Positions 34,363 to 43,533 of a stretch of 64,000 bases of DNA are shown one piece after another. Both the position numbers and the translations under genes were made by a program. The stretch covers positions 1,973,832 through 2,037,831 of the forward strand of contig NZ_MLJI01000001.1 in NCBI RefSeq assembly GCF_002095535.1, written 5' to 3'. Position 1 is the stretch's first letter; each line of letters starts with the position of its first letter. This stretch comes from Pantoea cypripedii (GTDB lineage: Bacteria; Pseudomonadota; Gammaproteobacteria; Enterobacterales; Enterobacteriaceae). The notes beneath the pieces were generated by a model, which worked only from the letters and a program-made list of their open reading frames with translations, was not told the DNA's origin and did no database searches.

Positions 34363-35628
34363 CTACGCCAGCAGGGCGGCGGCGGCCAGCAACCGGCGGT
34401 CGTCGCCTGCGGCAAATTGCAGTTCGATCCCGACCGGAATGCCATCCGGCGTTTGCGCCAGCGGCAGGCTGATACCCGGCAGGCCCACCACGGTTGCCGG
34501 TTCGCAATTGGCAATCAATTGACGAAACAGCGCGTTGGCCTGTGCAATCAGTGGTGGCAGCAACGGCACGCTGGGAAAGATCAGGCCATCGAGCTGATGC
34601 TGATGAAAAACCGCCTGATAGCGTGCGGTGAGCAACGGTTTCCAGTGGTTTACGGCTTCCTGATATTGTTCAGCGCTGACGGTGGCGGCATCCGCCAGCA
34701 ACGCCTGCACATCCGGGCTTTTCACCGCCTGCTTAAGTTGCTCAAAAGTAAACTGGCTGCCGCGCTGTTGCAGATAATGTGGCAGATCGCGCAGCATTTC
34801 ATAGGAAGCCATTGGATAGCCGGCTTTCACCGCCAGTTCCGCCACGTCGGCGATTTCCACCTCAATCAGCGTCACGCCGCGTTCGCGCAGGCGCTGCAAT
34901 ACCGGCTCCGCTGCCTGCACCACCGCAGTTTCACAACCGGACCAGAAATGCGCGCGCGGTATCCCCAGGCGCAAACCATCAAGCGCCACCGTGGGCAGTT
35001 CGGACTCACCGCTAATGGCGGCATCGAGCGCGATCACCTCGTCGATGTGTTGCGCCAGAATTCCAGCGGTATCGCGGCTGACCGAAATGGGCGCGATACC
35101 CTGTTGCGGATAACGCAACAGCGAAGGGCGAAAACCGATCAAACCACAAAATGAAGCGGGCAGCCGGACAGAGGCCCCGGTATCGGTGCCGATACTGGCA
35201 GGGACGATCCCCGCCGCCACGGCCGCCGCGCTGCCGCTGGAGGATCCCCCCACCACGCGTCCGCAGAGAAACGGATGCAGCACATCCCCCTGAGCCACGT
35301 TCAGCCCGCTGGTGCCGGAAGCCAGCTCATGCATACTGGCTTTACCGATAATAATGGCCCCAGCCTGTTGCAGGCGGGTGATGATTTCAGCATTACGGCC
35401 GACGATTTCTTCCGCCAGTAACGCGGTGCCGATGCTGGTCGGCATCCCCGCCACATCAATATTGTCTTTGACCACCAGAGGCAAACCGGCGAGCGGTGCT
35501 GTGCCGGTGCTTAACGCGGCAGCCGCTGCCAAAGCAGGCTCCGTCGCCAGCCAGCTCAGGCTATTAAGATGGCGTTGTTTATAAGCCTGCAACAACGCCC
35601 GATGCAGTCGTTCACCGGATTGCGCCAT
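34363..35628 (-). CDS. Amidase signature family hydrolase
   Basis: The 421-aa enzyme has the Ser-cisSer-Lys triad: Lys54 in PLVVKDNIDVAG, the Gly/Ser-rich stretch GGSSSGSAAA at 127-136 and nucleophile Ser153 in GTDTGASVRLPAS. It hydrolyses a carboxamide to acid and ammonia. It is the last gene of the left arm of the GntR island and follows the dioxygenase gene by 3 bases. Substrate unknown; GatA can be excluded because it is shorter and alone. Confidence 0.88.
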   Translation of the reverse strand: MAQSGERLHRALLQAYKQRHLNSLSWLATEPALAAAAALSTGTAPLAGLPLVVKDNIDVAGMPTSIGTALLAEEIVGRNAEIITRLQQAGAIIIGKASMHELASGTSGLNVAQGDVLHPFLCGRVVGGSSSGSAAAVAAGIVPASIGTDTGASVRLPASFCGLIGFRPSLLRYPQQGIAPISVSRDTAGILAQHIDEVIALDAAISGESELPTVALDGLRLGIPRAHFWSGCETAVVQAAEPVLQRLRERGVTLIEVEIADVAELAVKAGYPMASYEMLRDLPHYLQQRGSQFTFEQLKQAVKSPDVQALLADAATVSAEQYQEAVNHWKPLLTARYQAVFHQHQLDGLIFPSVPLLPPLIAQANALFRQLIANCEPATVVGLPGISLPLAQTPDGIPVGIELQFAAGDDRRLLAAAALLA

Positions 35629-35631
35629 GGT

Positions 35632-36486
35632 TTACCCCATCGCCTGCGGGCGTTCGCTGCCTTTTACCGTGGCGCGATGCATCACGCGGCGGTAAGCAAC
35701 ATCATCGTAAGGGGTGGCCTGATGCATGGTGCAACGGTTATCCCAGATCAGCAGGTCATGGGCCTGCCATTTATGGCGATAGGTAAAGGTTTCACTGATG
35801 GCGTGGGCGTTAAGGCGTGCCAGCAATGCTTCGCTCTCCTCCGGCTCCAGGCCGACGATCTCTTTCACGATATCCTGGCCGACAAACAGCGACGGACGCC
35901 CTGTTTCCTGATGGCGGCGCACCAGCGGGTGGACGACATCCGGCGTTGCCGCTTTTTGCTCGGCGCTGAGCGGTTCGCGGTCGGCAAAGGCTTTGGCGTA
36001 GTAGGTAGAATAGGAATGCACGGCGCTCAGCGGCTGAATCAGGCGTTTGGTGTCGTCATCCAGCGCATCATAAGCAGCAAACATTGAGGAAAACAGCGTA
36101 TCAGCCCCCACCGGCGGCACTTCCACCGCGTGCAGCACCGAGCCAAAGCAGGGCACTTCGTAGTAGGACCAGTCAGAGTGCCAGTTCCAGCCTTCTTTAT
36201 GGTTGCCAATCGGCTTGCCGTCCTGTTTCACATTCGACAGCACATACAACTCGGGGTACGGCGTGGTCAGAAACTGGCTCAGTACATGGACCTGAAGCTC
36301 ACCGAATTCACGCGCAAACGCGACATGCTGTGCTTCAGTCACTGGCTGGTGACGTAACAGCAGCACGGAGTGGGTATTGAGCGCGGTGCGAAGTTCAGCA
36401 AATGTCGCCGGATCAATGGGTTGTGTCGCATCGATGTTCAGCACTTCCATGCCGATATGATCTGTTAACGGGCGTAACTCTAACAT
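35632..36486 (-). CDS. TauD/TfdA family Fe(II)/2-oxoglutarate dioxygenase
   Basis: The 284-aa dioxygenase has the facial triad His103-x-Asp105 (NWHSDWSY) and distal His270 (RRVMHRAT), plus an Arg near the end of the cosubstrate site. Members hydroxylate small molecules such as taurine or aryloxyacids with 2-oxoglutarate and oxygen. It lies between the aldolase and amidase genes in an ABC importer operon, so it probably opens or trims the imported compound. Confidence 0.88.
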   Translation of the reverse strand: MLELRPLTDHIGMEVLNIDATQPIDPATFAELRTALNTHSVLLLRHQPVTEAQHVAFAREFGELQVHVLSQFLTTPYPELYVLSNVKQDGKPIGNHKEGWNWHSDWSYYEVPCFGSVLHAVEVPPVGADTLFSSMFAAYDALDDDTKRLIQPLSAVHSYSTYYAKAFADREPLSAEQKAATPDVVHPLVRRHQETGRPSLFVGQDIVKEIVGLEPEESEALLARLNAHAISETFTYRHKWQAHDLLIWDNRCTMHQATPYDDVAYRRVMHRATVKGSERPQAMG

Positions 36487-36504
36487 CGGTAACCTCCTGA
36501 ATGT

Positions 36505-37242
36505 TTACTGACGATAGCTGGGATCGAGTTTGTCCAGCAGACGGATAAAAGCGGGCCACTCGCGCTCACCACGCAGGCGGATATCCCCTTCACATTGATT
36601 AAATTGACGGGCGGCTTTCTCGGAGACCGCTTCCGGTGGCAGCAGCAATTTGCTGCCGCTGCCCTGCGCCATCAGCTGAATGCGCGCAGCGCGTTCAAAG
36701 TAGTAAGCGAGCATAAAGGCTTCCGGAATGGTGCGACCGGCCGCCAGGATGCCGTGGTTGCGCAGCACCATTACCTGGTGCGGACCCAGATCGCGTACCA
36801 GCCGGGCGCGTTCATCGGTGTCCAGCGCCACGCCTTCATAGGCGTGATAACCGAGGCGATTCCAGAAATGCATCGCGAACTGGCTCACCGGCTGTAAGCC
36901 TTCTTCCAGCGCGGAAACCGCCGTGGCGGCATCGGAGTGGGTATGCAATACGCAGATGGCGTCTTCACGGGCCGCGTGGATGGCGCTGTGGATGACAAAC
37001 CCGGCGCGGTTCACCTCATAGTCACTCGGTTCCAGTGCATTACCTTCCAGATCAATTTTGATCAGGCTGGAAGCGGTGATCTCAGGGAAAAACAGGCCAT
37101 ACGGGTTGATCAGAAAGTGGTGTTCCGGCCCCGGCAGGCGTACAGAAATGTGGTTGTAAATCAGGTCATCCATGCCGAAATGCGCCACCAGCCGATAACA
37201 GGCGGCAAGCTGAATACGAAGTTGCTGTTCGGTTTGCGTCAT
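36505..37242 (-). CDS. Class II aldolase/adducin family protein
   Basis: The 245-aa protein has the fold signature YNHISVRLPG, LHTHSDAATAV with zinc histidines and VMLRNHGILAAG. Such enzymes cleave or decarboxylate, or act as epimerases on, small oxygenated compounds. ATG 37242 lies 2 bases after the permease stop, with TGGAAA as ribosome binding site; a longer frame from 37335 would run through the permease gene. Confidence 0.86.
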   Translation of the reverse strand: MTQTEQQLRIQLAACYRLVAHFGMDDLIYNHISVRLPGPEHHFLINPYGLFFPEITASSLIKIDLEGNALEPSDYEVNRAGFVIHSAIHAAREDAICVLHTHSDAATAVSALEEGLQPVSQFAMHFWNRLGYHAYEGVALDTDERARLVRDLGPHQVMVLRNHGILAAGRTIPEAFMLAYYFERAARIQLMAQGSGSKLLLPPEAVSEKAARQFNQCEGDIRLRGEREWPAFIRLLDKLDPSYRQ

Positions 37243-37244
37243 GA

Positions 37245-38000
37245 TTATTTCCACCAGATAAAAGTTGTGTCGATCCAGGCCAGCAGGCCATACAGCGCGA
37301 TGCTGACCAGTGAAGAAACCACCACGGCCGCCCACACCGTGAGCAGATCCACCTGCTGGGTGGACTGGAAGATGGTCCAGCCGATGCCCTGATACGCCCC
37401 CAACATCTCAGCAACGATGGCCACGATGATGCTGCGCACCAGGCCAACACGCAGCCCGCTGACAATGTTGGGCAAGGCGGCAGGCAGTTGCAGCTTGCGC
37501 ATGATGGTGACGCGGCTGGCACCGAAGCTGCGCATCAGGTTGATCATCTGCGGGTCAGCTTGTTTCAGCCCATGCAGGCTGTTGACCAGAATCACAAAGC
37601 TGACGGCCAACACCACCAGCACGATTTTTGACATGGCCCCCATGCCAAACCAGATCAGCGCCAGCGGGATCCAGGCCACGGTGGGCACCGAGTTAATTGC
37701 CACCGCCAGCGGCATCAGGATGGCTTCCAGTGGACGAAACACGGTCATCAGCATCGCCAGCAGCAACCCGGCCAGCAGGCCCAGCGCGAAGCCACTAAGT
37801 GCCTCCAGCAGGGTCCAGCCCATCGATAACCACAGGCTGCTGCCGCTGCTGATGATCGCCAGCACGATGCTGTGCAGCGAAGGCAAAACAAACGGAGGAA
37901 TATCAAACAGCCAGATACTGCCTTCCCACAGCAGGATCAGGCTCAGCACGCCGCAAATCGGCGGCAGAAGTTGGCGTATCACGGCTATTTTCCCCACCAT
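37245..38000 (-). CDS. ABC importer permease, SsuC/TauC type (second)
   Basis: The 251-aa permease has about six membrane helices and the coupling loop DPQMINLMRSFGASRVTIMRKLQLP. It belongs to the nitrate/sulfonate/taurine group. Its start overlaps the other permease gene by 16 bases. Two different permeases suggest a heterodimeric channel. Confidence 0.9.
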   Translation of the reverse strand: MVGKIAVIRQLLPPICGVLSLILLWEGSIWLFDIPPFVLPSLHSIVLAIISSGSSLWLSMGWTLLEALSGFALGLLAGLLLAMLMTVFRPLEAILMPLAVAINSVPTVAWIPLALIWFGMGAMSKIVLVVLAVSFVILVNSLHGLKQADPQMINLMRSFGASRVTIMRKLQLPAALPNIVSGLRVGLVRSIIVAIVAEMLGAYQGIGWTIFQSTQQVDLLTVWAAVVVSSLVSIALYGLLAWIDTTFIWWK

Positions 38001-38731
38001 GCTAATTTCCTCTCACAGCGCTCCACCACGGCATACAGCAGCGCCCCCGTTAACCCGCAAATGACGATTAACGTCCACATACGCACCACATCTTCGTTGT
38101 ACATCGACTGGATCAGCAGCACGCCCAGCCCAACGGTGTCGCCAAACCACTCGCCGACAATCGCGCCGACCAGGCTCAGGGAAATGCCCAACTTAAGGGC
38201 GACGAAAATCGAGGGGGCGGCAGCGGGGAAGTGCAAAACCAGAAAACGCTTCATCCCGCTGGCGCCAAAACTGCGCAGCAGGCTGATATGCAGCGGGTCC
38301 ACCATTTGCAGCCCGCGTTTGGTATTGAGCGTGACCGGCAGAAACGTCAGGTAAAAAGCAATCATCACCTTGGCAAACAGCGTATTGCCGAACCAGATCA
38401 CCACCAGCGCGCCAAAGGCGATCACCGGCACGGTTTGCGAAACGACAAACAGCGGAAACCAGGCGCGATCGATCCAGCTGACGTAGAAAAACAGGATGCC
38501 GCAAGCCACGCCAAATGCGGTGCCGAGCGCAAAGCCCAGCAGCGTCTCCAGCGCGGTGCGTCCGGTGCTGGCCAGCAGCTGCGCCGCATTTGCCTGGATA
38601 TCCTGCGCCACCATCATGATTGACGGCAGGTAGCGCGGGCTGATGGAGAACAGCGTGACGCTGCCCTGCCAGAACAGCAGCACCAGTAGCACCGTGACCA
38701 GCAGTGGATGAGTCAGCAGGCGCTTCGTCAT
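37985..38731 (-). CDS. ABC importer permease, SsuC/TauC type (first)
   Basis: The 248-aa permease is related to the gene that follows it; coupling loop DPLHISLLRSFGASGMKRFLVLHFP. Its ATG overlaps the ATPase stop. With the second permease it would form the transmembrane pore. Confidence 0.9.
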   Translation of the reverse strand: MTKRLLTHPLLVTVLLVLLFWQGSVTLFSISPRYLPSIMMVAQDIQANAAQLLASTGRTALETLLGFALGTAFGVACGILFFYVSWIDRAWFPLFVVSQTVPVIAFGALVVIWFGNTLFAKVMIAFYLTFLPVTLNTKRGLQMVDPLHISLLRSFGASGMKRFLVLHFPAAAPSIFVALKLGISLSLVGAIVGEWFGDTVGLGVLLIQSMYNEDVVRMWTLIVICGLTGALLYAVVERCERKLAWWGK

Positions 38732-39558
38732 GATTGCCCCTCAAGCTGGGTAAAGCGGAACGACTTCATGCTTTCTTCTTCGATCGCATCGAGCAGGCGC
38801 TTTTTGATGGCGATAAATTCAGCAGAAGTCACGATATCCGCGGTACGCGGCCGGGGCAGGTCAATCGGTTCGATACATTTGATGGTGCCAGGGCGCGCGC
38901 TCATCACCACCACTTTGCTGCCAAGAAAAATCGCTTCGTCAATGTCGTGGGTGATAAACAAAATGGTGCGGCGATGCTGTTCCCACAGCTGGAGCAGCCA
39001 GCGCTGCATCAGCGTACGCGTTAGCGCATCCAGCGCGCCAAAAGGTTCATCCAGCAGCATCAGATCGCGCTGAAACAGGAAGGTGCGCATCAGGGCGACA
39101 CGTTGTCGCATGCCGCCGGACAACTGATGGGGGTAGCTCTGTTCAAAACCGCTCAGACCGAAGCTGGGAAACAGCGCCTCGGCCCGTTTGCGCGCGTCCT
39201 TGCGCGCAATGCCTTCACATTCCAGTGCCAGAATGGCGTTATCCATAATGGTGCGCCACGGCAGCAGCAGATCGCGCTGCGGCATAAACGACACTTTGCC
39301 CAGCAACTCGCCATCCTGCTGTGACAGGCCTTTAAACAGGATGGCACCGTCGTTATCCGGATTGATCAGGCCAGCGATCATGTTAAACAGCGTCGATTTG
39401 CCGCAACCGGAAGGACCCACCAGCGTGACAAACTCCCCTTCATTCACCGTCAGGTTGACGCCAGAGACGGCGACCACCGGCTTCTGCGCATCGCCAAAGC
39501 GTTTCCATAAATTATCCAGCTGCAACAGGGGCAGTGAGTTTTTGGGTGCAACGGTCAT
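38728..39558 (-). CDS. ABC importer ATPase, SsuB/TauB type
   Basis: The 276-aa ATPase has Walker A GPSGCGKSTLFNM, signature LSGGMRQRVALMR, Walker B LMLLDEPFGALD and switch His in ITHDIDEA. Typical of nitrate, sulfonate and taurine importers. The gene lies 20 bases after the binding-protein stop. Confidence 0.93.
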   Translation of the reverse strand: MTVAPKNSLPLLQLDNLWKRFGDAQKPVVAVSGVNLTVNEGEFVTLVGPSGCGKSTLFNMIAGLINPDNDGAILFKGLSQQDGELLGKVSFMPQRDLLLPWRTIMDNAILALECEGIARKDARKRAEALFPSFGLSGFEQSYPHQLSGGMRQRVALMRTFLFQRDLMLLDEPFGALDALTRTLMQRWLLQLWEQHRRTILFITHDIDEAIFLGSKVVVMSARPGTIKCIEPIDLPRPRTADIVTSAEFIAIKKRLLDAIEEESMKSFRFTQLEGQS

Positions 39559-39578
39559 CAGGCTTCTCCGCGCGGGCT

Positions 39579-40589
39579 TTAGTTGAGGGTTTTGTCTGCT
39601 GCCGGGACTTTCTGCCAGAAACTCAGATCAAAGGTTTGATTCACGTCCACCGGCTGTTTCAGCGCGCCGTATTGCACCAGCAGCTTCATCATCTTCTCTG
39701 CCTTCGGCATATCGACGTAGCCCAGCCCCGGTGAACCCTGCGGATACATCAGCGTGGCGATGGTATCGAGCATCGCCACCTGGTGTTTACGGTCGAGGCT
39801 CGGGTTGGTTTTCATCAGGATATCGATGGTTTCAGCGCGGTGGGTAAGGGCGTATTTCCAGCCTTCCAGCGTGGCATCCACAAACGCCTGAACTTTTGCC
39901 GGATCTTTTTCCACCATGGCTTTCGAGGTGATCAGCGCATCCTGCTGCGTGGTGACGCCGACATCGTCCGGCGAGATCAGCTTCAGATTGGTCACGCCTT
40001 TCTCTTTCAGCGTGTTGTATTCGTTGTACAGGGTGACGGTCGCGACATCGACCTGCTTATCAATAAACGGGTTAAGCGACACCGATTGCGGCAGCAGGGT
40101 GATATCGTCTTTCTTCAGGCCCGCAGCACCCAGCGAGGCCAGCAGGGGATACTGCACCCCGGTAAACCACACTGACACCTTCTTACCTTTAAAATCTTTG
40201 AAACTGTTGATACCGGAATCGGCATAGGTGACAAAGGCAAACGGGGTGCGCTGCTGCGACATGGCCAGCGCCACAATCGGCAGGCCTTTTTCCCGTGCTG
40301 CCAGCACGCTCTCCATGCCGCCCGCCAGGCCGAAGGTATCGGCACCGGAAGCGACTAAAGTCTCAACGTTGATGTTCGGGCCACCGGGATTGATAGTGAC
40401 ATCCAGCCCATGTTGTTGATAAAAGCCTTTTTCTTTTGCGACATAAAAACCGGCGAACTGCGCCTGGGCCAGCCATTTCAGGCGGACTGAAACTTTCTCC
40501 GTGGCAGCCTGCGCGGCACTGGCGAGCAATGCGGTGCAGAGTAATCCAGTCAGACAACGGCGGACGAACGGTGAGGTGAATCCTGGCAT
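39579..40589 (-). CDS. Periplasmic NMT1/THI5-like substrate-binding protein
   Basis: The 336-aa protein has a signal peptide (LTGLLCTALLASAAQA) and the NMT1 domain start VSVRLKWLAQAQFAGFYVAKE, as in ThiY-type proteins that bind pyrimidine precursors. It is first in the left arm of the GntR island. A pyrimidine or other heterocyclic ligand is suggested by family, but no TPP riboswitch and no thiamine gene lies nearby. Confidence 0.88.
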   Translation of the reverse strand: MPGFTSPFVRRCLTGLLCTALLASAAQAATEKVSVRLKWLAQAQFAGFYVAKEKGFYQQHGLDVTINPGGPNINVETLVASGADTFGLAGGMESVLAAREKGLPIVALAMSQQRTPFAFVTYADSGINSFKDFKGKKVSVWFTGVQYPLLASLGAAGLKKDDITLLPQSVSLNPFIDKQVDVATVTLYNEYNTLKEKGVTNLKLISPDDVGVTTQQDALITSKAMVEKDPAKVQAFVDATLEGWKYALTHRAETIDILMKTNPSLDRKHQVAMLDTIATLMYPQGSPGLGYVDMPKAEKMMKLLVQYGALKQPVDVNQTFDLSFWQKVPAADKTLN

Positions 40590-40648
40590 TGGTTTATCCT
40601 CTGGTTTCGGGTGTCAAATAGCCTGGTAATGTCTTACGTACTCAATTT

Positions 40649-40791
40649 ATGTATACATCTCATCGCTTCTGAAATAACGGTGATGCATTACCGGACTTGC
40701 AGGATATGTGCCAGCTTCGATAAAGGGCATTGACCCGCGCCAGAAATCAGCGACAATACGCATTAGGTAGTGATGCAATGGATGTATACCT
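40649..40791. promoter_or_regulatory. GTATAC operators in the gntR upstream region
   Basis: ATGTATACAT (40649-40658) is a perfect palindrome and ATGTATACCT (40782-40791) a near copy. A third, TTGTATACCT, lies at 41567-41576 just before the SDR. These fit binding sites of FadR-type GntR regulators. Their positions allow the regulator to control both arms and itself. The rest of the 263-bp gap holds the two divergent promoters, not resolved further. Confidence 0.65.
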
Positions 40792-40852
40792 AAAGTAATT
40801 TAAGGTATGCAAAAAGGATCATATCAGTGCAACCTGACGAGCAAAAAGCACC

Positions 40853-41530
40853 ATGAGTGAGCAAAAAAGTCTCTCCCGCCTGGCGGGAACATCGCTGGCG
40901 GATGGCCTGAAGCAGAGCCTGGAAAAAGAGATCGCCAGCGGTGTGCTGGAACCCGGTAAACGTCTGGACGAAAAGGAAATTGCCGCACGCTTTGATGTCT
41001 CACGCACCCCGGTACGTGAGGCTTTTCGCCTGCTGGCAGCGGATGGGCTGGTGGATCTGAATGGCCGCCAGGGCGTGATGGTCCGGGCGCTTGGCATGAA
41101 TACGTTGCTGGAAATGTTTCAGGTGATGGCCGAGCTGGAGGGACTCTGCGCCCGGCTGGCAGCGCGGCGGATCGCGCCGGATCAGTTGCACCAGCTACGC
41201 CAGATCCATCAACAGATGGCAGATCAGGGCACCTCGATCTCACCCGCCGCGTTCTATGACATGAACCTCAGCTTTCATGAGGCAATCTATGCCTTTGCCC
41301 GTAATGAGTTTTTAGCCGAGGAGACGCGGGCGCTGCGTAATCGTGTGGGCGTGTATCGCCGTCGAGTCACCTTTCATCCGGGTCGGGTCAATAAAACGCT
41401 GGAGGAGCACGGCGCGATTGTCGAAGCCATCGCCCGTAACGATGCTGATGCCGCACACGATGCGATGCGTAAGCATCTGACTTTACTGGGTGACGATCTG
41501 GTGGATTTTATCGCGGGTTTCGCCGGATAA
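40853..41530 (+). CDS. GntR family regulator, FadR subfamily
   Basis: The 225-aa protein has an N-terminal winged helix (AARFDVSRTPVREAFRLLAADGLV, about residues 40-65) and an all-helical FCD ligand domain (DMNLSFHEAIYAFARNEFL, HGAIVEAIARNDADAAHDAM). FCD domains bind small organic acids. It sits between the two arms of the catabolic island, with GTATAC sites on both sides, and is the probable local switch. Confidence 0.9.
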   Translation: MSEQKSLSRLAGTSLADGLKQSLEKEIASGVLEPGKRLDEKEIAARFDVSRTPVREAFRLLAADGLVDLNGRQGVMVRALGMNTLLEMFQVMAELEGLCARLAARRIAPDQLHQLRQIHQQMADQGTSISPAAFYDMNLSFHEAIYAFARNEFLAEETRALRNRVGVYRRRVTFHPGRVNKTLEEHGAIVEAIARNDADAAHDAMRKHLTLLGDDLVDFIAGFAG

Positions 41531-41593
41531 ATAAATTTGCTTTCCTGGTATGCAAATTGCTTTGTTTTGTATACCTAACACGGAGAGCACAAC

Positions 41594-42376
41594 ATGAAAC
41601 TGAATCTGAATGGCAAAAGCGCGCTGATCACGGGCGCATCAAAAGGGATTGGTGAAGCGACAGCACGGGTGCTGGCTGCGGAAGGTTGCACCTTACATCT
41701 GGCGGCGCGCAATGGCGCGGCGATGCGCGATTTGCAGCAGGCGTTAATCGCGGAATATGGCGTCAGCGTCTCGGTTTATGAAAAAGATCTCAGCTCCACG
41801 GCGGCGATGGAGTCGCTGGCGGCGGAAGTAGGGGCCATCGATATTCTGGTCAACAACGCCGGGGATATTCCTGCGGGATCACTGGATATCGTCGATGATC
41901 AGGCCTGGCGCGCCGGTTTCGATCTGAAAGTCTTCGGCTATATCTCGCTGTGCCGTCTTTATTATCCGCAAATGAAAGCCGCCAAAAGTGGCGTGATCAT
42001 CAATGTCATCGGCAATTCCGGCGAGAACTGGGACGCCAGCTACATTGCTGGCAGCACCGGCAACGCGGCGCTGATGTCGTTCACCAAAGCGCTGGGGGGC
42101 CGCAGTCTCGATGACGGTATCCGCGTTATCGGCATCAACCCTGGCCCGGTAGCGACCGATCGCATGCTGAAAATCATGAAGCGCAAAGCGATTGATATGC
42201 TGGGTGACGAAGCGCGCTGGGAGGAGCTGTTCGCGCTCTATCCGGGCAAGCGTCCGGCGACGTCAGAAGAAGTGGCGGACCTGGTGGCGTTTATGTCTTC
42301 CGATCGCGCCGGTTATATCAGCGGCACCAATATCACTATCGACGGCGGCATTGCTGCGCGTGGATCGGTCATCTAA
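41594..42376 (+). CDS. Short-chain dehydrogenase/reductase
   Basis: The 260-aa SDR has GASKGIGEATARVLA, NNAGDIPAG and a GGI-type end. The usual YxxxK region reads SYIAGSTGNAALM, so the catalytic Tyr and Lys are not in normal positions (a Tyr is present but the Lys four residues on is Ser/Thr). It may use a variant mechanism or have altered activity. It starts the right arm after gntR with GGAGAGC as ribosome binding site. Confidence 0.82.
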   Translation: MKLNLNGKSALITGASKGIGEATARVLAAEGCTLHLAARNGAAMRDLQQALIAEYGVSVSVYEKDLSSTAAMESLAAEVGAIDILVNNAGDIPAGSLDIVDDQAWRAGFDLKVFGYISLCRLYYPQMKAAKSGVIINVIGNSGENWDASYIAGSTGNAALMSFTKALGGRSLDDGIRVIGINPGPVATDRMLKIMKRKAIDMLGDEARWEELFALYPGKRPATSEEVADLVAFMSSDRAGYISGTNITIDGGIAARGSVI

Positions 42377-42389
42377 CCGGGAGCGCAGC

Positions 42390-43523
42390 ATGTCAGATAT
42401 CTATACCCGTAACGCCTGGTTTGATCAGCTATTTGCCACCGAAGGGCTGATCTGGATGGGGCAAAATACCAACCATTTACCTGCACACCCGGCGGTGCTG
42501 GCGGCGCTACAAGCGTCGGTGGCTGCCGCCGAGTTTAACGCCTATGCGCCGCCGCTCGGTTTTGAATCGCTGCGCCGTGCCATCGTTAATGACATTGGCG
42601 TCGCTGGTGTCGAAGCGATGGTAACCGATGGCGGCGTGAATGCGCTGGCGACGTTGTGCCGGGCACGCTGCCGTCCCGGCACCACCTTCGTCACCACCGA
42701 TCCCAGCTGGAAATGGCCATGCCAGTTTGCGCAGCAGATGGGATCGCAGGTGATTCAAATCCCTATCTGGAATGAGGTTTGTCATTATCGCCTGACCCCG
42801 GAAGCACTGGCGGCGGCGGTGGATGACAACACCGCCCTGATTTACCTCGTCGATCCGAATAACCCGCTGGGTATTCACTACAGCCGTGAAGAGTTGCAGG
42901 CGTTTATCGCCATTGCCCGTCGCCACAATGCGTTGCTGATTCATGACTGCACCTATCGCGATTTCGCCCCGGACCATGTTGCTGCGCTGGGACTGGATAG
43001 CGAGCAGGTGGTGATGTCGGTGAGCTTTTCGAAATGGCTGGGACTGGCAGGGTTGCGCGTCGGCGCGTTGATCGCCGCCCCGCAATTGCTGGCAGAACTG
43101 GCGCCGTACAACGGTGGCGTGCTGGGGGCCAGCGTACCGGCACAGCGTGCGGCCGAAGCCGGGCTTCAGGTGAAAGAGGAATGGATGGCCCGCTTACTGG
43201 CGGCCGATCACCACAATAAGGCGTTGATTGCTGAAGCGGTCCGGGCAGTACCCGGTTTGTCTTTGCCGGTATATCCCTCTGGCGGAAACTTCCTGGTGAT
43301 CGATGTCACTGGCGCAGACATTCGCCCGGAAGCGCTGGTGGAGTGCTATCTGCAACAGGGCATTCAGATCCGTCATGGCGGTTATCACACCGCAACCTTC
43401 GGCGATCGTTTTATCAAAGTCAGCACCACGGTTCCCGCTGCCTGGGCAGAGAAGTTTGCTGCACTGCTGCCGGAAATGGTGGCGCAGGCCGCGCAACAGC
43501 AGGAATTCCGTCAACCCTTCTGA
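42390..43523 (+). CDS. Class I/II PLP-dependent aminotransferase
   Basis: The 377-aa protein has the fold-type I layout: YLVDPNNPLGI, LIHDCTYRDF with the PLP Asp, and the PLP lysine in SVSFSKWLGLAGLRVG. It resembles HisC/AspC-type aminotransferases. ATG 42390 follows GGGAGCG. It probably moves an amino group to or from an intermediate of the island pathway. Confidence 0.87.
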   Translation: MSDIYTRNAWFDQLFATEGLIWMGQNTNHLPAHPAVLAALQASVAAAEFNAYAPPLGFESLRRAIVNDIGVAGVEAMVTDGGVNALATLCRARCRPGTTFVTTDPSWKWPCQFAQQMGSQVIQIPIWNEVCHYRLTPEALAAAVDDNTALIYLVDPNNPLGIHYSREELQAFIAIARRHNALLIHDCTYRDFAPDHVAALGLDSEQVVMSVSFSKWLGLAGLRVGALIAAPQLLAELAPYNGGVLGASVPAQRAAEAGLQVKEEWMARLLAADHHNKALIAEAVRAVPGLSLPVYPSGGNFLVIDVTGADIRPEALVECYLQQGIQIRHGGYHTATFGDRFIKVSTTVPAAWAEKFAALLPEMVAQAAQQQEFRQPF

Positions 43524-43533
43524 GGATCGAACC

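Noticed and set aside
40590..40852. TPP riboswitch before the NMT1-type binding protein
   Set aside because: The conserved CUGAGA motif is absent on the coding strand of this region, and no thiamine genes adjoin.
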